Assembly (NCBI RefSeq): GCF_900109775.1
Contig: NZ_FOAX01000001.1
Location: 558,001 to 622,000, forward strand
Source: Pseudoxanthomonas sp. GM95
Lineage (GTDB): Bacteria; Pseudomonadota; Gammaproteobacteria; Xanthomonadales; Xanthomonadaceae
Length of the DNA stretch: 64,000 nt
Direction of reading: 5' to 3'
How positions within the stretch are numbered: position 1 is the first letter of the stretch; each line of letters begins with the position of its first letter. The notes under the pieces are model-generated. The model was not told the origin of the DNA and did not search any database. It was given only the letters and a program-made list of their open reading frames with translations. Both the position numbers and the translations under genes were made by a program. Below are positions 34,631 through 46,241 of this stretch, piece after piece.

Positions 34631-35785
34631 ATGCAGTTCGACGTGGTGATTGGCGGCGGCGGTCCGGTCGGGCTGTGCCTGGCGCAGGCGCTGGCCGCGC
34701 AGGGGCGCCGCGTGGCCGTGGTCGAGCGCCAGCCGCGGCAGGTACTGGCCGAGCCGGCGTTCGACGGTCGCGAGATCGCGCTGACCCACGCCTCGCGCCG
34801 CTTGCTGGAGCAACTCGGCATCTGGTCCAGGCTGGACGCCGCGACGCTGTCGCCGCTGCGCCAGGCGCGCGTGCAGGACGGCGCGTCGCCATTCGCCCTG
34901 AATATCGCAGCCGACAAGAGGGACGGTGAACCGCTGGGCTGGCTGGTGGCCAACCATCGGATCCGGCGGGCCGCGTTCGAGGCGGTCGCTGCGCAATCCG
35001 GCATCACCCTGCTGGACGGCAGCAGCATCGCTTCGCTGCAGCGCGGCCGCGACCATGTCGAGGCCACGCTGGATGACGGACGCAGGCTGCAGGCGAAATT
35101 GTTGATCGCAGCGGACGGACGCCTGTCCGCGCTGCGCCGGCAACTCGGTGTCGGCGCGGAACTGCACGATCTCGGCCGCAGCATGCTCGTCTGCCACGTC
35201 GCGCATGCGAAGCCGCACCACGGCATTGCGCTGGAATGGTTCGCCTATGGCGCGACCGTTGCGCTGCTGCCGTTGGTAGGCAACACGTCTTCACTGGTGC
35301 TGACCCTGTCGCCGCAGCGGGCCGAGGCGCTGCGCGCGTTGGACGATGTGGCCTTCGCTGCCGAGGTCACGCGCCTGTGCGAAGGCCGGCTCGGCGCGAT
35401 GCGGCCGGCCAGCAGCCGGCACTTGTATCCGCTGCTGTCGACCTATGCGCGGCGCCTGGCCGGGCCGCGCTTCGCCCTGGCCGGCGATGCGGCGATCGGC
35501 ATGCATCCGGTCAACGCGCATGGGTTCAACTTCGGACTGGCGGGCGTCGAGCGGCTGGTCGAGGCATTGGCCGGGCAGGCCGATCCGGGCGCGGAGGGCC
35601 CGCTGCGCGCTTTCGCCGGCGCCCATCGCCGCGCCACCTGGCCGCTGTACGCGGCCACCCAGCTCGTGGCCCGGCTCTACACCAACGAACGCCCGGCGGC
35701 GCGCCTGTTGCGAGGCGGCGCGCTGCGCCTGGCCGCGGCCGTGCCGCCGTTCCGACAGGCCCTGCGGATGCACCTGCAGCACTGA
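34631..35785 (+). CDS. UbiH/UbiM-type FAD-dependent ubiquinone hydroxylase
   Basis: Flavin monooxygenase of ubiquinone ring hydroxylation. The 384 residues include the FAD dinucleotide motif VIGGGGPVGLCLAQALA at the N terminus, the DG-like segment LIAADGRLSALRRQLG (about residues 157-172), and the second FAD motif FALAGDAAIGMHPVNAHGFN (about 281-300). The family cannot be split into UbiH, UbiF, UbiL or UbiM by eye; the isolated location and size resemble UbiM, which can replace the di-iron Coq7. The ATG at 34631 follows GGAAGG. A Fur-box-like palindrome precedes it. Confidence 0.85.
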   Translation: MQFDVVIGGGGPVGLCLAQALAAQGRRVAVVERQPRQVLAEPAFDGREIALTHASRRLLEQLGIWSRLDAATLSPLRQARVQDGASPFALNIAADKRDGEPLGWLVANHRIRRAAFEAVAAQSGITLLDGSSIASLQRGRDHVEATLDDGRRLQAKLLIAADGRLSALRRQLGVGAELHDLGRSMLVCHVAHAKPHHGIALEWFAYGATVALLPLVGNTSSLVLTLSPQRAEALRALDDVAFAAEVTRLCEGRLGAMRPASSRHLYPLLSTYARRLAGPRFALAGDAAIGMHPVNAHGFNFGLAGVERLVEALAGQADPGAEGPLRAFAGAHRRATWPLYAATQLVARLYTNERPAARLLRGGALRLAAAVPPFRQALRMHLQH

Positions 35786-35911
35786 TTGCGACGCCGGAAG
35801 ACGAAAACGCGTCGCCAATGCCGGGTTTCGGGACGGAATTGGTTGTCATTCAAGGCGCATAGGGCCGTCTGGGCGCACAATAGGCGGCCATTACGCTGTC
35901 AGAGCTCCATC

Positions 35912-37825
<1,914 letters not shown>

Positions 37826-37847
37826 TCCGCCGTAGGCGATCCGGAAG

Positions 37848-37878
37848 AAACAGGCCCGCATCGCGGGCCTGTTTCGTC
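37848..37878 (+). terminator. Rho-independent terminator after deaD
   Basis: AAACAGGCCCGC (37848-37859), loop ATC, GCGGGCCTGTTT (37863-37874) forms a perfect 12-bp stem with a T-rich right arm. The A-rich left arm means it could also act on the other strand. Confidence 0.8.
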
Positions 37879-37985
37879 TTCAACGCAGCGTTTGCGCAAG
37901 GCAGCCACGCCTGTGCAGGCCTGCCACCTGGGTAGCGATCAGCGCGCCTCGTTCGCGCCGCACCCGACTCACCGATAATGCCGCC

Positions 37986-38729
37986 ATGACCGACGCACCG
38001 ACCGCGGGCCCGACCCGCCTCAACAAGCACATCGCCGAGACCGGCTTCTGTTCGCGCCGCGAGGCCGATCGCCTGATCGGCGAACGCCGCGTCACCGTCA
38101 ACGGCCACGCCGCCGGCACCGGTGCGGTGGTGGGCGAGGGCGACGTGGTCCTGGTCGATGGCCAGCCGCTGCGCGCGCGCGCCACGGTCAAGACCAGCGG
38201 CCGGCGCCATGTGTACATCGTGCTCAACAAGCCGGTCGGCGTGACCTGCACGACCGAGAGCACGGTCAAGGGCAACATCGTCGATTTCGTCGGCCATGAG
38301 CAGCGGATCTTTCCGATCGGCCGCCTGGACAAGGAGTCAGAAGGCCTGATCCTGCTGACCAGCAACGGCGACATCGTCAACCAGATCCTGCGCGCCGAGA
38401 ATCGCCACGAGAAGGAATACCTGGTCGAAGTGAACAAGCCGGTCACCGAGGAATTCCTGCGCGGCATGGCCAAGGGCGTGCGCATCCACGACCAGATGAC
38501 GCTGCCGTGCCGGGCTTCGCGCATCGCCAAGTTCGGCTTCCGCATCACGCTGACGCAGGGCCTGAACCGACAGATCCGCCTGATGTCGGCCGCGTTCGGC
38601 TATCGCGTGACCCAGCTGCGCCGGGTGCGGATCGACAACGTCAAGCTGGGGCCGCTCAAGGCCGGCCGCTGGCGCAACCTGACCGACACCGAATTGCGCG
38701 GCCTGCTGCCGGACATGCAGCACTGGTAA
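37986..38729 (+). CDS. rluF: 23S rRNA pseudouridine synthase RluF-like
   Basis: Converts a uridine in 23S rRNA (position 2604 in E. coli) to pseudouridine. The 247 residues open with an S4 RNA-binding domain (about residues 9-60, TRLNKHIAETGFCSRREADR). The catalytic domain has GRLDKESEGLILLT with the catalytic Asp115, then HEKEYLVEV and QGLNRQIRLMSAAFGYRVTQLRRVRI, typical of RluF/RsuA-type synthases. Length and the KHIAETG opening fit RluF. It is a single gene between terminators. Confidence 0.9.
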   Translation: MTDAPTAGPTRLNKHIAETGFCSRREADRLIGERRVTVNGHAAGTGAVVGEGDVVLVDGQPLRARATVKTSGRRHVYIVLNKPVGVTCTTESTVKGNIVDFVGHEQRIFPIGRLDKESEGLILLTSNGDIVNQILRAENRHEKEYLVEVNKPVTEEFLRGMAKGVRIHDQMTLPCRASRIAKFGFRITLTQGLNRQIRLMSAAFGYRVTQLRRVRIDNVKLGPLKAGRWRNLTDTELRGLLPDMQHW

Positions 38730-38737
38730 GCGGAATG

Positions 38738-38760
38738 CCGTCACTTCGCGTGACGGGTTT
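38738..38760 (+). terminator. Terminator-like hairpin after rluF
   Basis: CCGTCAC (38738-38744), loop TTCGC, GTGACGG (38750-38756), then GTTTC. The stem is good, but the T-run has only three bases. Confidence 0.5.
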
Positions 38761-38826
38761 CACGCTCCTTCGCGTCCGCGGTCCCGAAGGTGCGGCGGCC
38801 TATTAAGGTGCGTCAAGGAGATCCGC

Positions 38827-39900
38827 ATGATCCGACCGCCGCGACCGGACAACGAGTCGCAACGCCAGGCTTTGCTGGCCCGCTATCGCATCCTGGATAG
38901 CGAGGACGAGCGCGCCTACGACGACCTGGTGACCATCGCCGCGGGCGTCTGCAACACGCCCATCGCCGCGATCAGCCTGGTCGATGGCGACCGCCAGTGG
39001 TTCAAGGCGCGCGTGGGCCTGCCGGTGAACCAGACCCATCGCGATATCTCGTTCTGCGGCCACGCGATCCTGCAGCCGGACCAGGCCTTCGTGGTGCCCG
39101 ATGCGGCGGCCGACGTGCGTTTCCATGACAACCCGCTGGTGACCGGCGAGCTGGGCGTGCGCTTCTACGCCGGCGCGCCGCTGCTGACGCCCGAAGGCGA
39201 GGCGATGGGTTCGCTGTGCGTACTCGACAACGCGCCGCGCGAACTGTCAGAGAGCCAGCTTGAAGCGCTGCGCGCGCTGTCGCGGCAGGTCATGCACCTG
39301 ATGGAGCTGCGCCGGATCAGCGCCAGCCTGGCCGAACAGATCGCCGAGCGCGATTGGTACGAACTGCAGCTGCAGCGCTACCAGGAAGAACTGGAAGTCC
39401 AGAACGCCGACCTCGCCGCCCAAACCCGCACCGATCCGCTGACCGGCCTGCCCAACCGGCGCGCGCTGGCGATGGCGCTGCGCATGGCGATGGACAAGCA
39501 CATGGCCGGGCGCGGCGAGGGCGTGTGCGTGGCGCTGCTGGACGTGGACCACTTCAAGGTGATCAACGACGTGCATGGCCACGCGATCGGCGACCTGGTG
39601 CTGGTGGCGCTGGCCGACATGCTGCGCAGCCACAGCGCCGGCGGCATGGCCGCGCGCTATGGCGGCGAGGAGTTCGTGATCCTGTTTCCCGACAGCACTG
39701 CCGAGCAGGCGCGGCTGCAGTGTGAGTTTTTGCGCAACGCCGCCACGCTGCTGCCGGTCAACCTGCCGATCACGGTGAGCATCGGCGTGGCCGAATGCCG
39801 GCGCCAGGACGACACGCCGGATGCGGCCTTCAAGCGCGCAGACGAGGCGCTGTACGCAGCCAAGCGCGGCGGGCGCGACCGGGTGGTGCTGGCGCCGTAA
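38827..39900 (+). CDS. GAF-domain diguanylate cyclase
   Basis: Cytosolic enzyme that makes cyclic di-GMP from two GTP. A GAF domain (about residues 20-165) contains AISLVDGDRQWFKARVGLPV and ISFCGHAIL, the conserved sensor core. A coiled linker (about 165-200) leads to the GGDEF domain, with DPLTGLPNRRALAMAL, LDVDHFKVINDVHGHAIGD and the active site RYGGEEFVI (GGEEF, 279-283). The RxxD inhibitory site expected five residues before GGEEF is absent (SAGG), so product inhibition is probably missing. The GAF ligand is unknown. It is upstream of, and convergent with, an EamA transporter. Confidence 0.92.
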   Translation: MIRPPRPDNESQRQALLARYRILDSEDERAYDDLVTIAAGVCNTPIAAISLVDGDRQWFKARVGLPVNQTHRDISFCGHAILQPDQAFVVPDAAADVRFHDNPLVTGELGVRFYAGAPLLTPEGEAMGSLCVLDNAPRELSESQLEALRALSRQVMHLMELRRISASLAEQIAERDWYELQLQRYQEELEVQNADLAAQTRTDPLTGLPNRRALAMALRMAMDKHMAGRGEGVCVALLDVDHFKVINDVHGHAIGDLVLVALADMLRSHSAGGMAARYGGEEFVILFPDSTAEQARLQCEFLRNAATLLPVNLPITVSIGVAECRRQDDTPDAAFKRADEALYAAKRGGRDRVVLAP

Positions 39901-39915
39901 GCCTCGCGCGCTGGC

Positions 39916-40860
39916 TCAGTCGGCGATGCCCTTGGCTTCGGAGGTGGCCAGCAGTTCCGGGTGCGCCACCGGCTTGCGCCGGCTGAAGATCGGATGGGCG
40001 AACACGGCCAGCAGGATGATCGCCACGCCCGCGTAGAACTGCGGCGTGAGCTGGCGCTGTTCGCCCAGCAGCGCGATCGCCAGCACGATGGCGTAGACCG
40101 GCTCCAGATTGGTCGCCAGCTGCATGCCGTAGGCGCTGACATGGCGCAGCGCGGCCAGCGCCATCGCGAACGGCAACAGCGTGCAGGCCAGCGACAGCAC
40201 CAGCAGCAGCGCGCCATCGTGCAGGCTCGGCACGATCAGCAGATCGCCGCCGAAGCCGGGCACCAGCGCCATCAGCGGTGCCAGTGCGGTCAGCAGCAAG
40301 GTGCCGGCGCCGAGTTCCAGCGCGGTGACGGTGAGCGGCTCGCCGCCTTCGACCATGCGTTTGTTGAGCGAGCCGAACACCGCCACCAGCAGCGCCGACA
40401 GCGCGCCCACCGCGATGCCCGCGCGCATTTCGTGCGGCACGCCGCCCACCACCAAGGCCACGCCGGGCAGCGTGGCCAGGCCGAACAGCAGCTCGCGCAG
40501 GTCGAACGGACGCCTGGCGATCCACGGCTCCATGACCGCGGTGAACACCGGCGCCAGCGCGATGCAGGTCGCCGCCACAGAGGCGTTGGCCAGCTTGATC
40601 GCGCCGTAGAAGGTCAGCCAGTGCAGCGCGACCAGCGCGCCGATGCCGGCGTACGCCCAGCGATGCCGGACCGGCATCGCGCGCAGGCCGCGCCACACCG
40701 GCGGCAGCAACGCGAGCGCGACCACGACCAGCAACATGCGCCACCACACCAGCGGCAGTGCCGGCAGGCTGATCAGCTTGCCCAGGATGGCGGTGAATCC
40801 CCACAGCAGGACGCAGACGTGGACCTGCAGGTGGGCTTTGAGCGGGACGGGCGTGGACAT
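39916..40860 (-). CDS. EamA-family (DMT) transporter
   Basis: A 314-residue inner-membrane protein with ten hydrophobic segments in two EamA repeats: the first begins HVCVLLWGFTAILGKLISLP and the second near AGIAVGALSALLVAVFGSLN. The substrate is unknown; relatives export amino acids or other metabolites. MSTPVPLKAHLQVHV is the start; the longer reading extends into the Pr6Pr promoter region. It is separated from the diguanylate cyclase stop by 15 bases. Confidence 0.85.
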   Translation of the reverse strand: MSTPVPLKAHLQVHVCVLLWGFTAILGKLISLPALPLVWWRMLLVVVALALLPPVWRGLRAMPVRHRWAYAGIGALVALHWLTFYGAIKLANASVAATCIALAPVFTAVMEPWIARRPFDLRELLFGLATLPGVALVVGGVPHEMRAGIAVGALSALLVAVFGSLNKRMVEGGEPLTVTALELGAGTLLLTALAPLMALVPGFGGDLLIVPSLHDGALLLVLSLACTLLPFAMALAALRHVSAYGMQLATNLEPVYAIVLAIALLGEQRQLTPQFYAGVAIILLAVFAHPIFSRRKPVAHPELLATSEAKGIAD

Positions 40861-40924
40861 CGGCGGATTATCGCCGGGCACAGGCGCGACGTACCATGCG
40901 GCGAACCTTCGGGAAGACGCACGC

Positions 40925-41566
40925 ATGCCGATCGAGACGAGCGGAAAGGACTCCACCCTGGCGCGCATCGGCGCCGGTGGCGTGGCGCTGCTGTCCGCGC
41001 TGGCCGTGGTCCTGCAGTACGCGCTGATCCTGATCGCACCGGAGAACGGAGGGGCGCTGGCGGCGACGGTGCGCTTCCTGAGCTACTTCACCATCCTCAG
41101 CAACCTGGGCGTGATCGCCGTTTGCGTGGCGGCCGCGCGAGGACGCGGCGCGTGGTGGCAAAGCGCGCGGGCGCAAGGCGCCGTCGCACTGGCCATCGGT
41201 GTCACCGGGCTGGTCTATGTCACGGTGCTGGCCGGGCTGTGGCAGCCGCAGGGCCTGCAGTGGTGGGTCGACAATGCCCTGCATCGGGTCGTGCCGGTGC
41301 TGTACCTGGCGTGGTGGTGGCTGGGCGCGGTGCACGGGCGCCTGGGCTGGCGCGATGCGTTGTGGTGGCTGCTGTTTCCGTTGGGCTACGTGGCGTGGGT
41401 GTTCGCGCGCGGCCAGGTGGTGCACGAGTATCCGTATCCGTTTCTCGACCTGGCGCTGCATGGGGTTGCCGGCGTCATCGGCAACGCGCTGGTGGTGACG
41501 CTGGTGTTCGTGGTGCTTGCCGCGCTGCTGGTCGGCGCGGATCGGCTGCTAGGCCGTCGGCACTAG
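40925..41566 (+). CDS. Pr6Pr-family membrane protein
   Basis: A 213-residue membrane protein with about six hydrophobic segments. TVRFLSYFTILSNLGVIAVC and NALHRVVPVLYLAWWWLG are typical of the Pr6Pr (FAR-17a/AIG1-like) family, whose role is unknown. Histidine and tryptophan residues face the membrane in the second half. Its start is 64 bases from the divergent EamA gene start. Its TAG stop lies in a CTAG shared with the convergent DUF72 gene. Confidence 0.82.
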   Translation: MPIETSGKDSTLARIGAGGVALLSALAVVLQYALILIAPENGGALAATVRFLSYFTILSNLGVIAVCVAAARGRGAWWQSARAQGAVALAIGVTGLVYVTVLAGLWQPQGLQWWVDNALHRVVPVLYLAWWWLGAVHGRLGWRDALWWLLFPLGYVAWVFARGQVVHEYPYPFLDLALHGVAGVIGNALVVTLVFVVLAALLVGADRLLGRRH

Positions 41567-42387
41567 CGCTGCAGGCGTTCGAGCAGGGCCATCGCCGCAG
41601 CCGGATTGCGTTCCTTGGCAGCAGAAATGAAGAACACGAACACCTCGCGCGGCTGCTTCGGCGCGGGCGTCTTGCCGACATGCGGCAGTTCGGCCGGATC
41701 TTCGCCAGCGCGCCGGGCCTGCGCGCGACGCGCCCAGGCATCGAGCTCGGCATCGGGGTAGCCGTTGGGTTCGCCGCTGCGGCTGCCCATCAGCCGGGCG
41801 TAGACGAAATCGCTGGTGAGGTCGGCGAACGAGGGGTACTCGGTTGATTCGGAAAACACCGTGCCCATGCCGTGCTGCGCGGCCAGGGCGAGGAAATCCG
41901 GCGTGATGAAGTCCGGGTCGCGCACGTCCAGCACGTGGCGCAGGGCGCGCTGGCCGGCTTTCTTCGGCAGGATCTCCAGGAACTTGGTGAAGTCCTCGCG
42001 TTCGAGCTTGCGGCCGGACTCGAACTGCCACACCAGCGGCCCCAGCTTGTCGCCCAGTTCTGCGATGCCGCCGATGAAATCCTCCACCTGTGCGCGCGTG
42101 CCGGCCAGCTTGCGCGACTGGGTAATGCGCTTGGGCGCCTTGGCCGAAAACACGAACCCATTCGGCGTGGCATCGCGCCACTTGGCATAGGTCGCCGGCT
42201 GCTGGGTGCCGTAATAGGTGCCGTTGATTTCGATCGCGGTGACGTGGCGACTGGCGTGTTCCAGTTCCAGTCGCTGGACCAGCCCGGCCGGATAGAAGTT
42301 GTTGCGCCAGGGCGCGTAGACCCAGCCACCGATGCCGACGCGGATGCCATCGGGCTTGGCCGATTCGGGAAACAGAGTGTTGTCCAT
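41563..42387 (-). CDS. DUF72 family protein (YecE-like)
   Basis: A 274-residue soluble protein with a TIM-barrel-like fold. The family opening is RVGIGGWVYAPWRNNFYPAG, followed by AIEINGTYYGTQQPATYAKW and KAPKRITQSRKLAG, where conserved aromatic and charged residues sit in the presumed active site. Function is unknown; a metal-free hydrolase or nucleotide-related role has been suggested for relatives. MDNTLFPESAKPDG is the start I prefer over the ATG nine codons earlier. Confidence 0.85.
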   Translation of the reverse strand: MDNTLFPESAKPDGIRVGIGGWVYAPWRNNFYPAGLVQRLELEHASRHVTAIEINGTYYGTQQPATYAKWRDATPNGFVFSAKAPKRITQSRKLAGTRAQVEDFIGGIAELGDKLGPLVWQFESGRKLEREDFTKFLEILPKKAGQRALRHVLDVRDPDFITPDFLALAAQHGMGTVFSESTEYPSFADLTSDFVYARLMGSRSGEPNGYPDAELDAWARRAQARRAGEDPAELPHVGKTPAPKQPREVFVFFISAAKERNPAAAMALLERLQR

Positions 42388-42546
42388 GCGGGTCGAGTCG
42401 GGCCTGGCGCCCATGCAATCGCGAGGCCGTCAGGATACGGGCGGCCGATCGCAACCCATGCGACAGCGCGACAAGATTGTCTTCACGCGAATTTCAATAC
42501 TCGCGCGTTCATGATTCCGCTGAACCATCACCCACTGGTAAATCCC

Positions 42547-43584
42547 ATGTCCAAAGCAGGATGGCTGTTCCTGGCAGCCGCAGCGTGCGGCAGCGCCCAA
42601 GCGGCAGAAGACGAGGCGTGCCCGACACGCACCGAGTTACCGCCGACGGTTAATTTCCGCGTCGACAACGACCTGTTCGGCGGCGCCGACCAGGACGAGG
42701 GCTATACCAACGGCGTGCAGCTCTCGCTGGTGTCACCCAACCTCAAGGACTACACCGACGATCCCTGCCTGCCGCGGATGGCGCGCTTCATCAACCGCTA
42801 CCTGGGTGCGATCCAGCCGGAGGGGTTCGACCAGCAGAACATGGTCTTCACCCTGAGCCAGGCGATCTACACGCCCAAGGACTTCAGCCGCAAGGACCTG
42901 ATCGAAGAAGATCGGCCGTATGCGGCGGCGCTGCTGGTGGGCTTCGGCTACAACGCACGCAAGGGCAATGCGCTGCGCACCACCCAGCTCAAGCTGGGCT
43001 GGGTCGGACCGTCGGCGCGTGGCGAGGAAGTGCAGAACGCCGTGCACAAGGTGCTGGGCGATGACGAGTTCGAAGGTTGGAAGAACCAGCTGCGCGACGA
43101 GCCGGTCTTCATGCTGCAGCACGAGCGCATGAACCGCTTTGCCTGGGGCCAGGGCAAGTGGACCTGGGACGCGATCACCCATTACGGCGGTGCGCTGGGC
43201 AACTACCAGACCTACCTGAGCGGCGGCGCGGAAATGCGCTTCGGTCGCTACCTGCCGGACGATTTCGGCAGCACGCCGCTGCGTCCGGCCGGCGAAAACA
43301 CCGCGCCGCGCAGCGAATCGCAGCCGGGCAGCGTGTTCCGCATCCACGGCTTCCTGACCACCGACGTGCGCTGGGTGGGCCGCGACATCACCCTGGACGG
43401 CAACACCTGGAAGGACAGCCACAGCGTGGACAAGCGCAACGTGGTGGCTTATGCCGGCTTCGGCGTGGCGATGATGAAGGGGCGCTGGAAGTTCGCCCTG
43501 GCCCGCTACTATTCCACCCGTGAATTCGACGGCCAGGACGAGCCGCCGGTGTTCGGCAGCTTCACCATCAGCTACGCCCTGTAA
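42547..43584 (+). CDS. Lipid A 3-O-deacylase LpxR-like
   Basis: Outer-membrane beta-barrel that removes the 3'-acyloxyacyl group from lipid A (LpxR, DUF2219). The signal peptide is [20 protein letters not shown]. The mature protein shows [21 protein letters not shown], with the catalytic-region Asn41-Asp42 and Thr54, then [16 protein letters not shown], and the active-site histidine region [15 protein letters not shown]. It ends with ISYAL, as a barrel would. An in-frame ATG at 42511 would add 12 residues before the signal. The likely effect is lipid A remodelling that lowers innate immune recognition. Confidence 0.88.
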   Translation: MSKAGWLFLAAAACGSAQAAEDEACPTRTELPPTVNFRVDNDLFGGADQDEGYTNGVQLSLVSPNLKDYTDDPCLPRMARFINRYLGAIQPEGFDQQNMVFTLSQAIYTPKDFSRKDLIEEDRPYAAALLVGFGYNARKGNALRTTQLKLGWVGPSARGEEVQNAVHKVLGDDEFEGWKNQLRDEPVFMLQHERMNRFAWGQGKWTWDAITHYGGALGNYQTYLSGGAEMRFGRYLPDDFGSTPLRPAGENTAPRSESQPGSVFRIHGFLTTDVRWVGRDITLDGNTWKDSHSVDKRNVVAYAGFGVAMMKGRWKFALARYYSTREFDGQDEPPVFGSFTISYAL

Positions 43585-43603
43585 GTCTCCCGGGAGCCGC
43601 GTC

Positions 43604-44095
43604 ATGCAGACCAAGTGGACCACGCCGGACCTGTGCGACGCCTTCCCCGAGGTCGGCGTGGCCGAGCCGCTGTTCCGGGATTTCGGCGGCAAGCTCGCCT
43701 TCAGCGGCCAGATCGTCACGATCCGCTGCATGGAGGACAACTCGCGCGTGCGCGAGCAGGTCGAAGGTGAGGGCACCGGCAAGGTGCTGGTGGTCGACGG
43801 CGGCGGCTCGCTGCGCCATGCGCTGCTGGGCGACATGCTGGCCGAGAAGGCCGTGGCCAATGGCTGGGCCGGCGTGCTGATCCACGGTGGCGTGCGCGAT
43901 GTCGAAGTGCTGGGCAACCTGCCGTTGGGCATCAAGGCGCTGGCCGCCACGCCGATGAAGACCGACAAGCGCGGCCTGGGCGATGTGGACGTGCCGGTGC
44001 GCTTTGCGGGGGTGTCGTTCGTCCCCGGGCACTGGCTGTATGCCGATGCCAACGGCGTGATCGTGGCCGAGGCCGAGTTGATCCTACCGGCTTGA
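43604..44095 (+). CDS. rraA: RraA family protein (RNase E inhibitor-like / HMG aldolase)
   Basis: A 163-residue protein of the RraA fold: [20 protein letters not shown] at the start, [20 protein letters not shown], and the core [20 protein letters not shown] followed by GVRDVE, the signature of ribonuclease activity regulator A. The GGVRD Arg/Asp residues also fit metal-dependent 4-hydroxy-4-methyl-2-oxoglutarate aldolases, so the biochemical activity is not settled. CGGGAG precedes the ATG. It lies 19 bases after lpxR and before a REP-like repeat. Confidence 0.92.
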   Translation: MQTKWTTPDLCDAFPEVGVAEPLFRDFGGKLAFSGQIVTIRCMEDNSRVREQVEGEGTGKVLVVDGGGSLRHALLGDMLAEKAVANGWAGVLIHGGVRDVEVLGNLPLGIKALAATPMKTDKRGLGDVDVPVRFAGVSFVPGHWLYADANGVIVAEAELILPA

Positions 44096-44183
44096 TGTAG
44101 GAGTTCCTTGTCGCGGCCTGGGGCCATTGGCGGCGACGAAGTTTCAACGTGGAAAGTCCTGGCGCTGCTGAAGCAGCTTCCAC
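44096..44183. repeat. Degenerate REP-like pair
   Basis: The unit at 44162-44183 (GCTGCTGAAGCAGCTTCCAC at its end) matches 20 of 22 bases of the reverse complement of the repeat at 23188. Its partner at 44096 (TGTAGGAGTTCC) is heavily decayed. Confidence 0.65.
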
Positions 44184-44251
44184 AAGATCCAAGGACATGG
44201 CGCCGACGGCCGGATGAGATACTGCCTGCTCCCGCTGTGCGTTGTGTCCGC

Positions 44252-46093
44252 ATGATCTTCCGCTGGTTCGAAACCCTGATCGATGTCTTCGACCGTCCCG
44301 ACCAGGGCGCGCCGCCGCACGGTCTTGCGCGGTTCTACTGGCATTACCTGCGCCGCGGCGGCTGGGTGCTGGCGGCGATGTGCGTGGTCGGGTTCGCGGT
44401 GGCGCTGGTGGAAGTGGCGCTGTTCGATTTCCTCGGCAAGCTGGTGGACCTGGCCAAGGCCGAGGATGCGGCGGGCTTCTTCGATCGCCACGGCGCGCAG
44501 CTGCTGGGTATGGCGGCGATCGCGGTCTTGCTGCGCCCGTTGCTGATGGCGCTGGGTGACCTGTTGATGCACCAGTCGGTGACGCCGGCGCTGACCGCGC
44601 GCATCCGCTGGCAGCAGCATCGCCACGTGGTGCGGCAGAGCCTGTCGTTCTTCCAGAACGATTACGCCGGCCGCATCGCCAACCGGATCATGCAGACCGG
44701 CGCGTCGCTGCGCGAATCGGCCACGCAAATCGTCGATGCGCTCTGGTACGTGGCGGTCTATACCGGCAGCGCGCTGTTCCTGTTCGCGCAGGCTGACTGG
44801 CGCCTGATGATTCCGCTGGCGGCGTGGCTGCTGGGCTACATCGCCGCGCTGGCGTACTTCGTGCCGCGCGTACGCGAGCGCTCGTGGCAGGCCTCGCAGT
44901 CCAAGTCGCGGCTGATGGGACGCATCGTCGACGGCTACACCAACATCGCCACGCTCAAGCTGTTCCCGCATCCGCAGCGCGAGGACGAATACGTCTCCGA
45001 GGCGGTGCACGAGAACCTGGACAAGGTGCGGCGCATGACCCGCACCACCACCGCGATGGACGTGACCATCGCCGTGCTCAACGGCCTGATGATCGCCGGC
45101 ACCGCTGGGCTGGGCCTGTGGCTGTGGCAGCGCGGCTCGATCACGGTCGGTGCCATCGCGCTGTCCACCGGACTGGTGATCCGCATCGAGAACATGTCCG
45201 GCTGGATCATGTGGGTGGTCAACGGGCTGTTCGAGGACATCGGCACCGTGCAGGACGGCATGGAAACCGTCGCCCACGAACACACCGTGACCGATCGCCC
45301 CGATGCCAAGCCGCTGCAGGTCAGCCGCGGCGAGGTGCGCTTCGAGGACATCCATTTCCATTACGGCAAGCGTGGCGGAGTGATCTCGGGTTTGGATCTG
45401 ACCGTCCAGGCGGGCGAGAAGATCGGCCTGGTCGGCCCGTCCGGCGCCGGCAAGTCGACTCTGGTCAACGTGCTGCTGCGCCTGTACGACCTCGAGGCCG
45501 GGCGCATCCTGGTCGATGGCCAGGACATCGCCGGCGTCACCCAGGACAGCCTGCGCGGCCAGATCGGCGTGGTCACTCAGGACACCTCGCTGCTGCACCG
45601 CTCGATCCTGGACAACCTCCGCTACGGCCGGCCCGATGCCAGCGTCGAGCAGGTGGCCGCGGCGATCGAACAGGCCAGGGCCGGCGGCTTCATCGACAGC
45701 CTGGTCGACAGCGACGGCCGCACCGGCCTGGACGCGCACGTCGGCGAGCGCGGGGTCAAGCTTTCCGGTGGCCAGCGTCAGCGCATCGCCATCGCCCGGG
45801 TGCTGCTGAAGGACGCGCCGATCCTGCTGCTGGACGAGGCGACCTCGGCGCTGGATTCGGAAGTCGAGGCGGCGATCCAGGACAGCCTGGACACCCTGAT
45901 GCAGGGCAAGACGGTGATCGCCATCGCCCACCGGCTTTCCACCATCGCCCGGATGGACCGCTTGGTGGTGATGGACGCCGGCCAGATCGTGGAAACCGGC
46001 ACGCACACCGAGCTAGTCGCCCGCAACGGCCTGTACGCGCGCCTGTGGCAGCGCCAGACCGGCGGTTTCGTTGCAGCCGATACGGTGTCGTGA
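44252..46093 (+). CDS. ABC exporter (fused membrane and ATPase domains)
   Basis: A 613-residue half-transporter that dimerises to export substrate. Six hydrophobic segments fill about residues 30-330. The ATPase domain has Walker A GLVGPSGAGKST (about 394-405), Q-loop VVTQDTSLLHRS, signature [18 protein letters not shown], Walker B ILLLDEATSALDSE and switch histidine IAIAHRLST. Lipids, peptides or drugs are common cargo, but none can be read. MIFRWFETLIDVFDRP is the start; the upstream frame lies in the REP-like region. No partner protein is adjacent. Confidence 0.92.
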   Translation: MIFRWFETLIDVFDRPDQGAPPHGLARFYWHYLRRGGWVLAAMCVVGFAVALVEVALFDFLGKLVDLAKAEDAAGFFDRHGAQLLGMAAIAVLLRPLLMALGDLLMHQSVTPALTARIRWQQHRHVVRQSLSFFQNDYAGRIANRIMQTGASLRESATQIVDALWYVAVYTGSALFLFAQADWRLMIPLAAWLLGYIAALAYFVPRVRERSWQASQSKSRLMGRIVDGYTNIATLKLFPHPQREDEYVSEAVHENLDKVRRMTRTTTAMDVTIAVLNGLMIAGTAGLGLWLWQRGSITVGAIALSTGLVIRIENMSGWIMWVVNGLFEDIGTVQDGMETVAHEHTVTDRPDAKPLQVSRGEVRFEDIHFHYGKRGGVISGLDLTVQAGEKIGLVGPSGAGKSTLVNVLLRLYDLEAGRILVDGQDIAGVTQDSLRGQIGVVTQDTSLLHRSILDNLRYGRPDASVEQVAAAIEQARAGGFIDSLVDSDGRTGLDAHVGERGVKLSGGQRQRIAIARVLLKDAPILLLDEATSALDSEVEAAIQDSLDTLMQGKTVIAIAHRLSTIARMDRLVVMDAGQIVETGTHTELVARNGLYARLWQRQTGGFVAADTVS

Positions 46094-46241
46094 GGCGCTC
46101 AAGAAGCGGCCGGAGTTGCCGTTACAGCAAACAACGTGTCACGCCTTGCAACGTCATCGGATTCCGGGATGATGCACGCCAAGGGGCTGGCCCATCGCTG
46201 ACGTGCGGGCCGGAAAGCGCAGTAGAGGACACCAAGGGCTG

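Noticed and set aside
39961-41847. 628-residue plus-strand frame across the EamA and Pr6Pr genes
   Set aside because: It lies opposite an EamA gene and out of frame with Pr6Pr, with low-complexity composition.
44144-46006. 620-residue minus-strand frame opposite the ABC exporter
   Set aside because: The exporter has all ATPase motifs on the plus strand; the minus translation shows none.
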